Below, in pieces: positions 19,294 through 28,658 of a stretch of 60,245 bases of DNA. The first letter of the stretch is position 1, and every line of letters starts with the position of its first letter. This stretch comes from Clostridia bacterium. Lineage in GTDB: Bacteria > Bacillota > Clostridia > Christensenellales > Aristaeellaceae. The stretch is from assembly GCA_017527065.1 (NCBI GenBank), contig JAFXQO010000075.1, positions 1-60,245 of the forward strand, read 5' to 3'. Under the pieces are notes generated by a model. That model was given only the letters and a program-made list of their open reading frames with translations. It did no database searches and was not told where the DNA came from. Both the position numbers and the translations under genes were made by a program.

Positions 19294-20679
19294 ATGAACA
19301 GAGCATCAAGATATGAGATGGACATGTGCTCCGGCCCGATCCTGAGTAAGGTTCTGGTGTTTTCGCTGCCCCTCATGCTCACAAGCGTGCTGCAGCTGCT
19401 CTTCAACGCGGCGGACATCGTTGTGGTGGGCCGCTTCGCCGGGCCGACGGCGCTGGCTGCGGTTGGTTCGACAGGCGCCCTGATCAACCTGATCGTGAAT
19501 GTGCTGATGGGCATGTCCATCGGCACGAGCGTGCTCGTAGCGCGCCATTACGGCGCGAACAGGCCCCAAGACGTGATGGAGACGGTGCATACGTCCATCG
19601 CCATCAGCTTCTTCGGCGGCATCGCCTTCGGCGTTATGGGCATCCTCATCTGCCGGCCGCTCCTGCATCTCATGGGCAATCCGGACGACGTCATCGACCA
19701 GGCGACCCTCTATATGCGCATTTACTTCGCGGGTCTTCCGTCCATTGCGGTATACAATTTCGGCTCGGCGGTCCTGCGCGCCGTGGGCGACACCCGTCGG
19801 CCCATGTATTTCCTGACCCTGGCCGGGGTGGTCAACGTGCTGCTGAACCTCCTGTGCGTGATCGTGCTGAAGATGGGCGTGGCGGGCGTCGCGCTGCCCA
19901 CGGTGATTTCGCAGACGGTGGCGGCGGCGCTGGTCGTCTGGTGCCTGTGCCGCTCGGAAGGCGGCATTCACCTGGATTTCCGGAAAGTGCGCGTATACGG
20001 CGGCAAGATGCGCGAGATCGTGAAGATCGGCCTGCCCGCCGGCATTCAGGGCTCTGTGTTCTCGATCTCCAACGTCGTCATTCAATCCTCGGTCAATTCC
20101 TTCGGTTCCACGGTTATGGCGGCCAACTCAGCGGCGTCGAACCTGGAAGGCTTCGTCTACGTCATCATGAACGCCTTCTATCAGGCGGCGCTCACCTTCA
20201 CCAGCCAGAACCTGGGTGCGAAAAAGCTGGAGCGCATCCGCCGCATCCTGTTCAGCTGCGTGGGCTTGGTCACGGCCTTCGGCCTGACGTTGGGGCTGAG
20301 CGTGTACGCCGCGGGCGGAACGCTCCTCACCATCTACTCCTCCGATCCGTCGGTTGTCAAGTGGGGGCTCATCCGGCTGTCGCTCTTGTGCGCGCCGTAT
20401 GCCATCTGCGGCGTGATGGATACCATGGTGGGCATGATGCGCGGCCTTGGCTACTCGATCGCCCCGATGATCGTGTCCATGGTGGGCGTGGTCGGCGTGC
20501 GTCTGGGCTGGATCTACACGATCTTTGCCGCCAGCGCCGCTACACAGCCGGCCGAAACGGCGCTCGCCTCCCTGTACTGGTCCTACCCCGTGTCCTGGTC
20601 GATCACCGCCCTGGTGCACATGGGGTGCTTCATCGTCGCGTATCGGAAGATCACGCGGGAACGCGCGCTTGGCGCGTAA
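19294..20679 (+). CDS. MATE family efflux transporter (second of a tandem pair)
   Basis: A 461-residue MATE protein. The start MNRASRYEMDM follows GAGGTAG by 5 bases. The DinF/NorM-type opening is PILSKVLVFSLPLMLTSVLQ and NAADIVVVGRFAGPTALAAVG, and the second half begins KIGLPAGIQGSVFSISNVVI. It differs clearly from the upstream MATE, so the pair is not a recent duplication. Whether the two pump the same compound or act separately cannot be seen. Confidence 0.93.
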   Translation: MNRASRYEMDMCSGPILSKVLVFSLPLMLTSVLQLLFNAADIVVVGRFAGPTALAAVGSTGALINLIVNVLMGMSIGTSVLVARHYGANRPQDVMETVHTSIAISFFGGIAFGVMGILICRPLLHLMGNPDDVIDQATLYMRIYFAGLPSIAVYNFGSAVLRAVGDTRRPMYFLTLAGVVNVLLNLLCVIVLKMGVAGVALPTVISQTVAAALVVWCLCRSEGGIHLDFRKVRVYGGKMREIVKIGLPAGIQGSVFSISNVVIQSSVNSFGSTVMAANSAASNLEGFVYVIMNAFYQAALTFTSQNLGAKKLERIRRILFSCVGLVTAFGLTLGLSVYAAGGTLLTIYSSDPSVVKWGLIRLSLLCAPYAICGVMDTMVGMMRGLGYSIAPMIVSMVGVVGVRLGWIYTIFAASAATQPAETALASLYWSYPVSWSITALVHMGCFIVAYRKITRERALGA

Positions 20680-20707
20680 TCGCATGATAAAAGCATGATA
20701 AATGAAC

Positions 20708-20743
20708 GGAACGCCGCGCAGAGCCGCACGGCGTTCCTTTTTT
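20708..20743 (+). terminator. Terminator of the tandem MATE operon
   Basis: A 9-bp stem (20708-20716 with 20729-20737) followed by six T residues, directly before the convergent helD stop codon. Confidence 0.85.
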
Positions 20744-20746
20744 GGG

Positions 20747-22978
20747 CTAATCAAGAAGCGGCGTAATCTGCCTTTCATATAGGCAGGCGATGCGATGGAG
20801 CGGGCGCGTGAGGCATACGTAGAGCAGACGCGCGTCCAGCTCCCGGTCGGGAAAACGCTTCGCGCTGGCGTTGGCGAGGATCACACCGTCAAATTCAAAG
20901 CCCTTCACGTCCGACGCGCGGGCGAGCAGCAATCCCGCCTCGAACTCGGCCGCGTCCACGTCCAGCAGGCGCGCGTTCAGATCCTCCGGCAGGGCCTGGG
21001 CCAGCGCCTTGAGCTGCGCCGTTGTCCGGTCGATGACGGCGATGGATTTGAGTCCGTCCGCCCGCCAGGCGCGCACGATGCGCTCGATTTCCTTCTCCTG
21101 CTCCTCCGCCCTCGCGAACGCGATCAGCTCCGGCTCCGGGCCGTGGCGCAGCACAGGCCGGGCGTTTTCCTGACCGGGCACGGGGCGTTTCCGGGCCGCG
21201 CGCAGCGCCAGATTCATGATCTCGATGGTACTCCGGTAGCTGGTGAGCAGCTGATGCGAGGCGGCTTTCCCGGCGAACAGCCCTTCGGTGAGCGGCCGCC
21301 AGTCTGTCATGCCGCGCCAGGATCGGATGCCCTGCATCAGGTCGCCCACCACGGTCATCGTCGCGCCGCGCGTCATGCGGTGCAGCAGCAGGAATTCGGC
21401 CATGCTGAAATCCTGCGCCTCGTCGACGACAACGTGGCGGATGTCCAGCCGGGGCAGCTCGTGCGTTCGCATGGCAATGAGACCCACGAGCGCCACGTCT
21501 TCCGGGTCGATCCGATTGCCGGATACGCGGTCGAGCGTGTATTCGGCGGCCAGCGCCGCATCGCTGCCCTCCGGCGATTCGGCCAGCAGGTCGGCGCAGA
21601 AATCGCGGTACAGCTGAATGGGGCTGAACGCCGGAAAGCGCGCCATCACGCTTTCGATGAAGGGCTTTACCTTCTGGTCGGTCTCCTTCAGGCGCTGGTC
21701 CCGGCTCTCGTAGAGCTTCACAAGCCGCAGCCGGCGACTCTCGCCCTCGGGCAGCGTCGAACGCAGCAGATCGACGCGCCGGTCTGTCTCGGTCTTGAGC
21801 CACTCCTTCACCTTCGCGGCGGCGTCCTTCGTGCGCGAGGTCAATTCCTTACGGAATTCCGCGAGACGTCGGTTCAGCGGGAAGGGCTTTTCATCCTCCA
21901 GGAGGAGCGCTTTCAGCCGGGCCGCGGTAAACAGTGTGACCGGGCCGAAACGGACGTCCTCGTCCGGCGGCATGCGCGCCTCGACCTGATCCAGCCAGTC
22001 CGACAGGCGGCGCGTCATCTCCAGAGATCCCTTGAAGCGCATGAGCCGGGTCAGGCGGTCGCGCTCTTCTTCCGGAAGGGAGAGCACCTTGTCGGTGAGG
22101 TCGGCCTGATTCACGCGCGGCAGAAGCTCGTCCAGCCAGTCGGCGACGAAACGGGCAAATGTGGTCTGCCTCACCTTCTCGACGCCCAAATCGGGAAGGA
22201 CGCCCGCTATGAAGTTGAGGAACAGCGGGTTCGGCGCGAGTATGAGCACGTGCTCGGGTTCAAGCCGGTCCCGGAAGGTATAGAGCAAATAGGCGATTCG
22301 GTGCAGCGCGATGGTCGTCTTGCCCGAGCCGGCCACGCCCTGCACGACCAGCGATCGATCGAGGGGATAGCGGATTACAAAGTTCTGCTCGGCCTGGATG
22401 GAGGTGACGATGTCCCTCAGGCGGTCGCCGGTCGTCGCCCCGAGCACCGACTGGAGATAGGCCTCCTGCCCTACCACGTCCGTGTCGAAGATGGTTTGAA
22501 GCTCGCCGTTCTCGATGCCCAGCTGGCGCTTGAGCGTGAGTTCGCCGCGCACTTCCCCGTCCGGCGTCACATAGTGCATGGGGCCGATCTGGCCGGAATA
22601 ATACAGGTTCGCGATGGGCGCGCGCCAGTCGACCACTTCGGGCTCCAGCGTGTCCGATTTCATCACGGTGTGTTTGCCGATGTAATAAACCTGCTTCTCG
22701 CCGGTTTCTTCGGTGAAGTTGATGCGCGTGAAGTAAGGCTTGAGCCGCGCCGCCTTGAGGTGCCGGACGGTCTGCTGCGCGCGTTCAAAGAGGAGGTTTC
22801 GCAGCTCGAGCACATCGCGGTTGTCCCGGTCGTAGGTGAACGCCGCCTTCAGCTCATGCTGGGCCTGGATCAATTCCTCCTCGCCCACGGCCAATTGCGC
22901 CGCCACCAGGGAAAGCGTCTCGTCGAGATGAGCCCTTTCCTCCCGCAGCGCGGGATGCCGGATGTCCGCCAAGCGCAT
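20747..22978 (-). CDS. helD: HelD-like RNA polymerase recycling helicase (UvrD/Rep superfamily 1)
   Basis: A 743-residue SF1 motor. The N-terminal 180 residues hold a coiled-coil opening (EERAHLDETLSLVAAQL) and the HelD-specific stretch VVDWRAPIANLYYSG. Walker A is GVAGSGKTTIALHR, motif II is VVVDEAQDF, and late motifs include TSYRSTIEI and VKGFEFDGVILANA followed by LYVCLTRP. The family binds stalled or idle RNA polymerase and removes it from DNA. RBS GAGGAGG. It starts 34 bases after the M42 peptidase gene with no terminator, so the two are probably in one transcript with the creatininase gene. Confidence 0.9.
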   Translation of the reverse strand: MRLADIRHPALREERAHLDETLSLVAAQLAVGEEELIQAQHELKAAFTYDRDNRDVLELRNLLFERAQQTVRHLKAARLKPYFTRINFTEETGEKQVYYIGKHTVMKSDTLEPEVVDWRAPIANLYYSGQIGPMHYVTPDGEVRGELTLKRQLGIENGELQTIFDTDVVGQEAYLQSVLGATTGDRLRDIVTSIQAEQNFVIRYPLDRSLVVQGVAGSGKTTIALHRIAYLLYTFRDRLEPEHVLILAPNPLFLNFIAGVLPDLGVEKVRQTTFARFVADWLDELLPRVNQADLTDKVLSLPEEERDRLTRLMRFKGSLEMTRRLSDWLDQVEARMPPDEDVRFGPVTLFTAARLKALLLEDEKPFPLNRRLAEFRKELTSRTKDAAAKVKEWLKTETDRRVDLLRSTLPEGESRRLRLVKLYESRDQRLKETDQKVKPFIESVMARFPAFSPIQLYRDFCADLLAESPEGSDAALAAEYTLDRVSGNRIDPEDVALVGLIAMRTHELPRLDIRHVVVDEAQDFSMAEFLLLHRMTRGATMTVVGDLMQGIRSWRGMTDWRPLTEGLFAGKAASHQLLTSYRSTIEIMNLALRAARKRPVPGQENARPVLRHGPEPELIAFARAEEQEKEIERIVRAWRADGLKSIAVIDRTTAQLKALAQALPEDLNARLLDVDAAEFEAGLLLARASDVKGFEFDGVILANASAKRFPDRELDARLLYVCLTRPLHRIACLYERQITPLLD

Positions 22979-23012
22979 CGCCTCCTCTCCGCCTTTTTGC
23001 AGAAAAATGCGC

Positions 23013-24083
23013 TCAGAAAGAGCGGATGATCTCTCCGTTCAGCCGCCGTATGATCTCCACCGCCAGGCGCACGCCGTTTCTGAAGTCCGAAAGCGAGGCG
23101 ATGCCGTAATGGCTGTGGATGTAGCGCACGGGCAGGCCGATGACGATGCAGGGCACGCCCTCGTTCGACAGGTGGATGGGCGCGCCGTTGGTGGCGCCGC
23201 CGCTGCGCACGGCCTCCTGAACCGGAATGCCCAGCGCCTCGGCCAGGTCGAGCGACCAACGCTGGAAGCGGGGATTGGTGATCATGCGGGCGTCGATATG
23301 GCGCAGCATGGGGCCCTTGTGAACGGCGGTCTGCGACAGCCAGCGCTCCACCACCGTGTCGTCCGCGGGGCTGCCCTCGAACACGATGGCGATCTGCGGC
23401 TTCACGTGATTCGCGGTGACGACGGCGCCGCGGCAGGCCATTTCCTCCTGGGAAGCCATCGCGCCCACCACGTCCACCGAGAGCGGTTCGTTTCCCAGCG
23501 CGGCGAGGGTCGCCTGGATGGCGGCGCAGCCCAGCCGGTTGTCGAACGCCTTGCCGATCATCAGGTCGTGCTTTTCGTCGTATTCAAAGGTCACGTCCGG
23601 CGCGGCGGGCGCGGCCACGCGGATGCCGAAGCTGTCGCGGGCTTCTTCGAGGCTCGACGCGCCCACGTCGATGGACATCTCGTCCAGCACCGGCATGCGG
23701 TTCTTCTCGGCGTCGGTCATGAAATGCGGCGGCTTGGCGACGGTGACACCCGGGATCAGGCCGCCGTCCTTTGTCCGCACCCTGACCTTATGGGCGGGGA
23801 TGTTGCTGTTCACCCAGCTGCCCAGTGTGAGGAACTTCAGCGTGCCGTTCGGCCGGATGGCCTGCACCATGAAGCCCAGCTCGTCCGAATGGGCGTCCAG
23901 CTGGATGATGGGCTTGTCGCCGGTGTTGGCGGCGCGGTGTATGTAGAGGTTGCGCAGGCTGTCCTCCTCGATGCGCGCGTCCTTGGGCGCGTAGCGGCGG
24001 GCGACGGCAAGCACTTCGTCCTCAAATCCGGAAGGGCCGAACGCGTTTGAAAAATCAGCGATCATTTGAAGCTCGTTCATCAT
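23013..24083 (-). CDS. M42 family metallopeptidase (glutamyl aminopeptidase/deblocking type)
   Basis: A 356-residue cytoplasmic di-zinc aminopeptidase forming tetrahedral shells in known members. Metal-site signatures are IQLDAHSDELGF, GKAFDNRLGC and SQEEMACRGA, with a C-terminal HSHYGIASLSD histidine. Its ATG overlaps the stop of the creatininase-family gene by 4 bases (ATGA), indicating translational coupling. A role in peptide or derivative turnover with that neighbour is inferred. Confidence 0.93.
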   Translation of the reverse strand: MMNELQMIADFSNAFGPSGFEDEVLAVARRYAPKDARIEEDSLRNLYIHRAANTGDKPIIQLDAHSDELGFMVQAIRPNGTLKFLTLGSWVNSNIPAHKVRVRTKDGGLIPGVTVAKPPHFMTDAEKNRMPVLDEMSIDVGASSLEEARDSFGIRVAAPAAPDVTFEYDEKHDLMIGKAFDNRLGCAAIQATLAALGNEPLSVDVVGAMASQEEMACRGAVVTANHVKPQIAIVFEGSPADDTVVERWLSQTAVHKGPMLRHIDARMITNPRFQRWSLDLAEALGIPVQEAVRSGGATNGAPIHLSNEGVPCIVIGLPVRYIHSHYGIASLSDFRNGVRLAVEIIRRLNGEIIRSF

Positions 24084-24856
24084 GCTTTTCCTCCGTTCTC
24101 AGGCAGCGGCGCGCGCCGGAACGCCTCCATAAAATCTGCGATATAGTGGGCGCAGGCGTCCAGCATATCGCGGCCCCATGCCTCGGTGGCCTTGCTGGGA
24201 TGATCGGGGCCAATCCAGCCGTTATCGGAAATAGCGGTCACGGGGCGCACGACGGGAACCTCCACGCCTTTGTAGCGCACCGTCTTGAAGCCGGTGGCCT
24301 CGATCTCATCGGAAACGGGTTTCAGCCGCATGTCCTCCACCTGGCTCCAGTCCACCAGCGAGGGATCGACCGCCAGCACGCCGGCCGTTTCTTCCGCGCC
24401 GCCGTGTCCGCCCTTCCAGGCGGGATTCAGATCCCACGCCATCAGCCACCAGTTCATCTGCGCCAGCAGGCAGCCCTGCCGGGCCAGTTCCAGCGCCACC
24501 CGGTCCAGCACGGGCACGTTTCCGCCGTGGCCGTTCAGCACCACGAAGCGCCGCACGCCGTGAGCCTTATAGCCCTGCGTGAGCCTGGTGAATACCGCGT
24601 AGAGCGTGTCCTGCCCGAGCGACACGGTGCCGGGATAATCCGTCTGGCTGTCGCATGCGCCAAAGGGAATGATCGGCGCGATCGCCACGTCAGTCAGCGG
24701 TTCGATCAGCTCCAGCAGTTTCTGCGGAATCAGCGTATCGGTGCCCAGCGGCAGGTGCTTGCCGTGGCACTCGATGCTGCCCACGGAAAGGAGCACAATG
24801 TCGTTTTTTTCAAAGTATTCTTTGGCCTGGGGCCAAGTCATGTTGGCCAGTTTCAC
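24080..24856 (-). CDS. Creatininase family amidohydrolase
   Basis: A 258-residue metal-dependent amidohydrolase of the creatininase/MftE/FAPy-deformylase fold. The ligands appear in SVGSIECHGKHLPLGTDT near residue 30, VLNGHGGNVPV near 105 and GHGGAEETAGVLAV near 145. Family members act on creatinine, formamidopyrimidines, or mycofactocin precursor peptide (MftE). No mycofactocin genes are in view, so the substrate is open. It is the first gene of the creatininase-M42-helD transcript, with a promoter at 24913-24941. Confidence 0.9.
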   Translation of the reverse strand: MKLANMTWPQAKEYFEKNDIVLLSVGSIECHGKHLPLGTDTLIPQKLLELIEPLTDVAIAPIIPFGACDSQTDYPGTVSLGQDTLYAVFTRLTQGYKAHGVRRFVVLNGHGGNVPVLDRVALELARQGCLLAQMNWWLMAWDLNPAWKGGHGGAEETAGVLAVDPSLVDWSQVEDMRLKPVSDEIEATGFKTVRYKGVEVPVVRPVTAISDNGWIGPDHPSKATEAWGRDMLDACAHYIADFMEAFRRAPLPENGGKA

Positions 24857-24912
24857 GGATCATCCCTCCCTTGCGGTCGTTCGGTCTGACGCGCCGGCGC
24901 GCGATGCCATTG

Positions 24913-24941
24913 ATTGTATCATAATCCTCCGGAAAAAGCAA
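24913..24941 (-). promoter_or_regulatory. Sigma-A promoter of the creatininase-M42-helD transcript
   Basis: On the minus strand TTGCTT (24936-24941) and TACAAT (24913-24918), 17-base spacer, about 57 bases before the start. Confidence 0.65.
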
Positions 24942-25054
24942 CCGTCGTTTGACGTTGCGATAGCGGCGAAGCGCGCCGGGCCGGAAAACTAACGCTCCAC
25001 CATGGCTTACTGAGATTTTCTCCCTGCATCGGCTGGATATTTCCATTGTGATAT

Positions 25055-25062
25055 GCTATACT
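25055..25062 (+). promoter_or_regulatory. Extended -10 promoter of the GH20-MATE operon
   Basis: TATACT (25057-25062) preceded by TGC, giving an extended -10; the -35 is weak. It lies 55 bases upstream of the GH20 start. Confidence 0.5.
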
Positions 25063-25116
25063 TGTAAACGGAATTATATATGCGGCGCGCCATACGGCGC
25101 GAGAAAGGATGTTCCC

Positions 25117-27150
25117 ATGGAAAACAAGCCCTTCGCCTATCGCGGATTCATGCTGGACAGCGCCCGGCATTATCTGCCCGTTTCCGATATTCTGAAGATC
25201 ATCGAAGCCGCCTCCCTGTGCGGCATGAACCGCATGCACTGGCACCTGACCGACGACCAGGGCTGGCGCGTTGAAATCAAGCGCTATCCCCTGCTCACGG
25301 AGAAGGGCTCCGTGCGCGGGCGCTCCTATTTCGGCGCGGAAAACGAAGAAGAGAACAACTGCGGCTTCTATACGCAGGACGACGTGCGCGCGGTGGTGGC
25401 CTTCGCCAAGTCCCATGATGTCGAGATCGTGCCCGAAATCGAGGTGCCCGGCCACGCCAGCGCCATGCTGGCCGCCTATCCGCAGTTCGGCTGCCGCCGC
25501 GCCGTGTCCACGGCGGAAGGCGAAATGATCCAGGACGCCCCCTACGACTACCAGGTGGTCACCATCGCCGGCGTGTTCCCGAACCTCATCTGCGCCGGCC
25601 GCGAGGACGCGGTGCGCTTCCTCGAGGATATCCTGGATGAAATATGCGAGCTCTTCCCCGGCCCAGAAATCCACATCGGCGGCGACGAGGCCATCAAACT
25701 GCACTGGCGGCGCTGCCCGGACTGCCAGCGCCGCATGCGCGAAGAGGGATTGACGGACGAGAGCCAGCTCCAGCGGTCGCTGGTGCTGCAGATCGGCGAC
25801 TATCTGGCGAAGAAGGGCAAGCGCGTGATCGTGTGGAACGAGTCGCTTGAAGGCGGCCTTCTGCCCGATCACTTCATCGTCCAGCACTGGCTGGGCAACG
25901 ACGAGGAGACCGCCGCGTTCATGGCGGCGGGTGGACAGGTCATTTCCTCCGAAGCCGAAAACTACTACATCAGCCGCCCCTATTCCGCCATCGACGTCTA
26001 CAGGATCTTCCAGGCCGACGAAGTGCCCGCCTACGCGAAGGCGCATCCTGAAAACCTGTTGGGCATCGAATGCCCGCTGTGGGGCGAGCGCGTGACGAAC
26101 GCGCGCCGCGCCGCTTACCAGCTTTTCCCGCGCCTGGCCGCCGTGGCGCTGAAGGCGCAGAGGAACGCGCCGTCCTCCTGGGAGGCGTTCCAGGACGCGG
26201 TGCGCGAAGCGAACGCGCGCGTGGAGGCGCTTGGCCTGCAGGGCGGGCCCGAGCGCAGCTGGCGCGTGTCGAAGGAAGAGGTCGAGGCGGACGTCGCAAA
26301 GATGAAAGCTTTGCTGGAGAATCCCGACATGCGGAATACCTGGCGCATCTGCGACGGCCTGCTCAGGCAGGAAAAGCTCGAAAAACTGCTCGCCGCCATC
26401 GACATGCCCCGTCCATTCTCGCTGCGCGTGATGGACTGCGCGTGGACGGAAATCCCCGAATACTGCGGCGACGCATCGATCGATCGCGGCGACGGCGCGG
26501 ACGAGATGGCGAAGCAGCTCATCACGGCGCTGGACAACCGCGAGAAGGGCCCCTGGAAAGACATCCCGGAGGACATCTGGCTCGCGACCATGCGCTGCTT
26601 CACCCGCTTTGTGAACGAGCACTTTGCTTCCACCGGCAAATACGCCTTTGACCGCGGCTTCTGGACGACCCGCCAGATTGCCGCAAGGATCTTCCGCATC
26701 GGCGAGCTGGAATACGAGCTGCGGGAGACGGACGACCCGACCTTGCCCCGCGTCATATCGCTGCACATTCCCTCCGACGCCCATATGACCGCCGACCGGC
26801 TCAATGAATCGGTCGCGGGGGCGCGGCGCTTCCTGAAAGAACACTTCCCGGACTGGGCCGGCCTGCCCATGCGCTGCGGCAGCTGGCTGCTGTCCCCGGC
26901 GCTCAGGCCCCTGCTGGACGCGGACTCCAATATCCTGCGCTTCCAGCGGGCGTTTGACATCGACACGGAGGAGCGCGACTCGGACGGCGTGCTTCAATGG
27001 GTATTCAAACTCTCAGGCGAGCGGCAGGAGGGCGTCGACCTCAGCGCGCTGCCGGAGGACACGACGCTGCAGCGGCGCATGAAAAAGAGCCTGCTCGCCG
27101 GAGAAAAGATCGGCAGCGCGGCCGGTTTCCTCGCGCGCGACTTTGAATGA
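25117..27150 (+). CDS. GH20 beta-N-acetylhexosaminidase
   Basis: A 677-residue retaining hexosaminidase working by substrate-assisted catalysis. The barrel begins early (RGFMLDSARHYLPVSDILK, MNRMHWHLTDDQGWR) and the catalytic pair is D190-E191 in HIGGDEA. Trp-rich C-barrel strands (VQHWLG, ECPLWGERV) complete the pocket. No signal peptide or anchor is visible, so it is probably intracellular and acts on imported amino-sugar oligosaccharides. Residues after about 400 form a long extra helical/mixed region that I do not recognise. RBS AAAGGA. The following MATE gene is 39 bases away, and nagB is convergent nearby, consistent with GlcNAc use. Confidence 0.92.
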   Translation: MENKPFAYRGFMLDSARHYLPVSDILKIIEAASLCGMNRMHWHLTDDQGWRVEIKRYPLLTEKGSVRGRSYFGAENEEENNCGFYTQDDVRAVVAFAKSHDVEIVPEIEVPGHASAMLAAYPQFGCRRAVSTAEGEMIQDAPYDYQVVTIAGVFPNLICAGREDAVRFLEDILDEICELFPGPEIHIGGDEAIKLHWRRCPDCQRRMREEGLTDESQLQRSLVLQIGDYLAKKGKRVIVWNESLEGGLLPDHFIVQHWLGNDEETAAFMAAGGQVISSEAENYYISRPYSAIDVYRIFQADEVPAYAKAHPENLLGIECPLWGERVTNARRAAYQLFPRLAAVALKAQRNAPSSWEAFQDAVREANARVEALGLQGGPERSWRVSKEEVEADVAKMKALLENPDMRNTWRICDGLLRQEKLEKLLAAIDMPRPFSLRVMDCAWTEIPEYCGDASIDRGDGADEMAKQLITALDNREKGPWKDIPEDIWLATMRCFTRFVNEHFASTGKYAFDRGFWTTRQIAARIFRIGELEYELRETDDPTLPRVISLHIPSDAHMTADRLNESVAGARRFLKEHFPDWAGLPMRCGSWLLSPALRPLLDADSNILRFQRAFDIDTEERDSDGVLQWVFKLSGERQEGVDLSALPEDTTLQRRMKKSLLAGEKIGSAAGFLARDFE

Positions 27151-27189
27151 CATCCCCACAGCATCATTCGACCGGGAGGATACGAACGC

Positions 27190-28596
27190 ATGACGTCGAA
27201 AAAACTCGATCTCACAGATGAAAGCCTGTCTCCCTTTCGGGTCATCGTGTGGCTGGCGTGGCCGCTTTTCCTGGAACAGATACTCTCCACGCTGGTGTCC
27301 TTCGCGGACACGGCCATGGTCGGCGCGCTCGGCGTCAACGCCACAGCTTCCGTCTCGATCAGCAATTCCTTCGTGTTCCTGCTCAACGGCGTGATGATGG
27401 CGCTGGGCACGGGCCTCACGGCCTATGTCGCCCGCAGCGTCGGCGCTCGGGATTACGAGGCGGCGCGCGCCTACATCCGCCATGCCATCATCCTGCTGGC
27501 CCTCGTGGGCCTGCCGATCTCCCTGGTGACCTGCGCGCTGTACCGGATGATCCCCCAGTGGATGGGCGCGGAGCCGGAGATCATGGATCAGGCGTCGAAA
27601 TACCTCCTCATCACTTCGGCTTTCCGCATTTTCGCGATGGCCATGATGGTGCTGGGCTCGGTGTTCCGCGGGCGCGGCGACACCAAGACGCCGCTGCGCA
27701 TCAACATCTTCGTGAACATCATCAACATCGTGGGCAATTACCTTCTCATCAACGCGCCGCACACGGTGCGCCTCTTCTCCCTGGAGATTCCCGTGATCGG
27801 CGCGGGCTGGGGCGTCGTCGGCGCGGCGGTTTCCACCGGCGCGAGCTGGTTTGTGGGTGGCGCGCTGCTGGCTGTGATGCTGTTCGCCAAGAAGGACCCC
27901 TCGCAGATTTCGCTGCGCGATTCCTTCAAGCCCAACATGCCGGTGATAAAGCGCGTCGTCAACCTGTCGATCCCGGCCATGCTCGAAAGGCTCTGCATGT
28001 CCTTCGCGGGCATCGTCGTCACCCGCTGCATTGCCTCCCTGGGCACGGTGGTCCTCGCGGCGAATTCGGTTTTCTCCACGGCGGAATCCATCTCCTACAT
28101 GCCGGCCTTCGCCTTCGCCACGGCCGTGACCACCCTGGTAGGCCAGTCACTGGGCGCGAAAAAGCCCGACCTGGCCGTGAGGCACACGCGCTGCACCATC
28201 ATACTCGGCACGGCGGTGATGATCCTCGCCGGGGTGATGCTGTATGTCTTCGCCGATCCGCTGGTGCGCATCATAACGCAAGACGAGCGCGCCGTGGCCC
28301 TGGCCAAGACCTGCCTGCGCATCGTTGCCTTCATCCAGCCGGTGCAGACGGCCGCCTGGATCTACGCCGGCGCGCTGCGCGGCGCGGGTGACACGAAGTG
28401 GCCCTTCTACATCACCGCCGTGTGCAACTGGGGCATCCGCACCGCAGGCGTTTACCTGTGTATCCGCGTGTTCCATCTGGGCCTTCCGGAGGCCGTCATC
28501 TGCATGTGCGCCGACAACGCGGTGCGCTGCGTTTGGACGTGGCTGCGCTTCCGCGGCAGGAAATGGGAGCACGCCATCAAGGACAAACAGGCGTGA
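27190..28596 (+). CDS. MATE family efflux transporter
   Basis: A 468-residue antiporter of about 12 membrane helices. It opens with PFRVIVWLAWPLFLEQILST and FADTAMVGALGVNATASVS; the second half has RVVNLSIPAMLERLCMSFAG. Co-transcribed behind the GH20 gene (GGGAGG ribosome site in the gap). It may export a compound related to amino-sugar breakdown, but that is only context. Ended by the shared terminator at 28609-28651. Confidence 0.93.
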   Translation: MTSKKLDLTDESLSPFRVIVWLAWPLFLEQILSTLVSFADTAMVGALGVNATASVSISNSFVFLLNGVMMALGTGLTAYVARSVGARDYEAARAYIRHAIILLALVGLPISLVTCALYRMIPQWMGAEPEIMDQASKYLLITSAFRIFAMAMMVLGSVFRGRGDTKTPLRINIFVNIINIVGNYLLINAPHTVRLFSLEIPVIGAGWGVVGAAVSTGASWFVGGALLAVMLFAKKDPSQISLRDSFKPNMPVIKRVVNLSIPAMLERLCMSFAGIVVTRCIASLGTVVLAANSVFSTAESISYMPAFAFATAVTTLVGQSLGAKKPDLAVRHTRCTIILGTAVMILAGVMLYVFADPLVRIITQDERAVALAKTCLRIVAFIQPVQTAAWIYAGALRGAGDTKWPFYITAVCNWGIRTAGVYLCIRVFHLGLPEAVICMCADNAVRCVWTWLRFRGRKWEHAIKDKQA

Positions 28597-28608
28597 GTTT
28601 CGGCATAC

Positions 28609-28651
28609 AAAAAGACCGGAAGCGGCAAGCGCGCCGCATCCGGTCTTTTTT
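28609..28651. terminator. Bidirectional terminator between MATE and nagB
   Basis: AAAAAGACCGGA pairs with TCCGGTCTTTTT (12 bp) around a GC-rich inner hairpin. T-runs exist on both strands, so it serves both convergent genes. Confidence 0.9.
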
Positions 28652-28658
28652 ATGTCGT

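Noticed and set aside
25088-26997. Long minus-strand open frame over the GH20 gene
   Set aside because: It is the antisense shadow of the hexosaminidase; no motif or ribosome site supports it.
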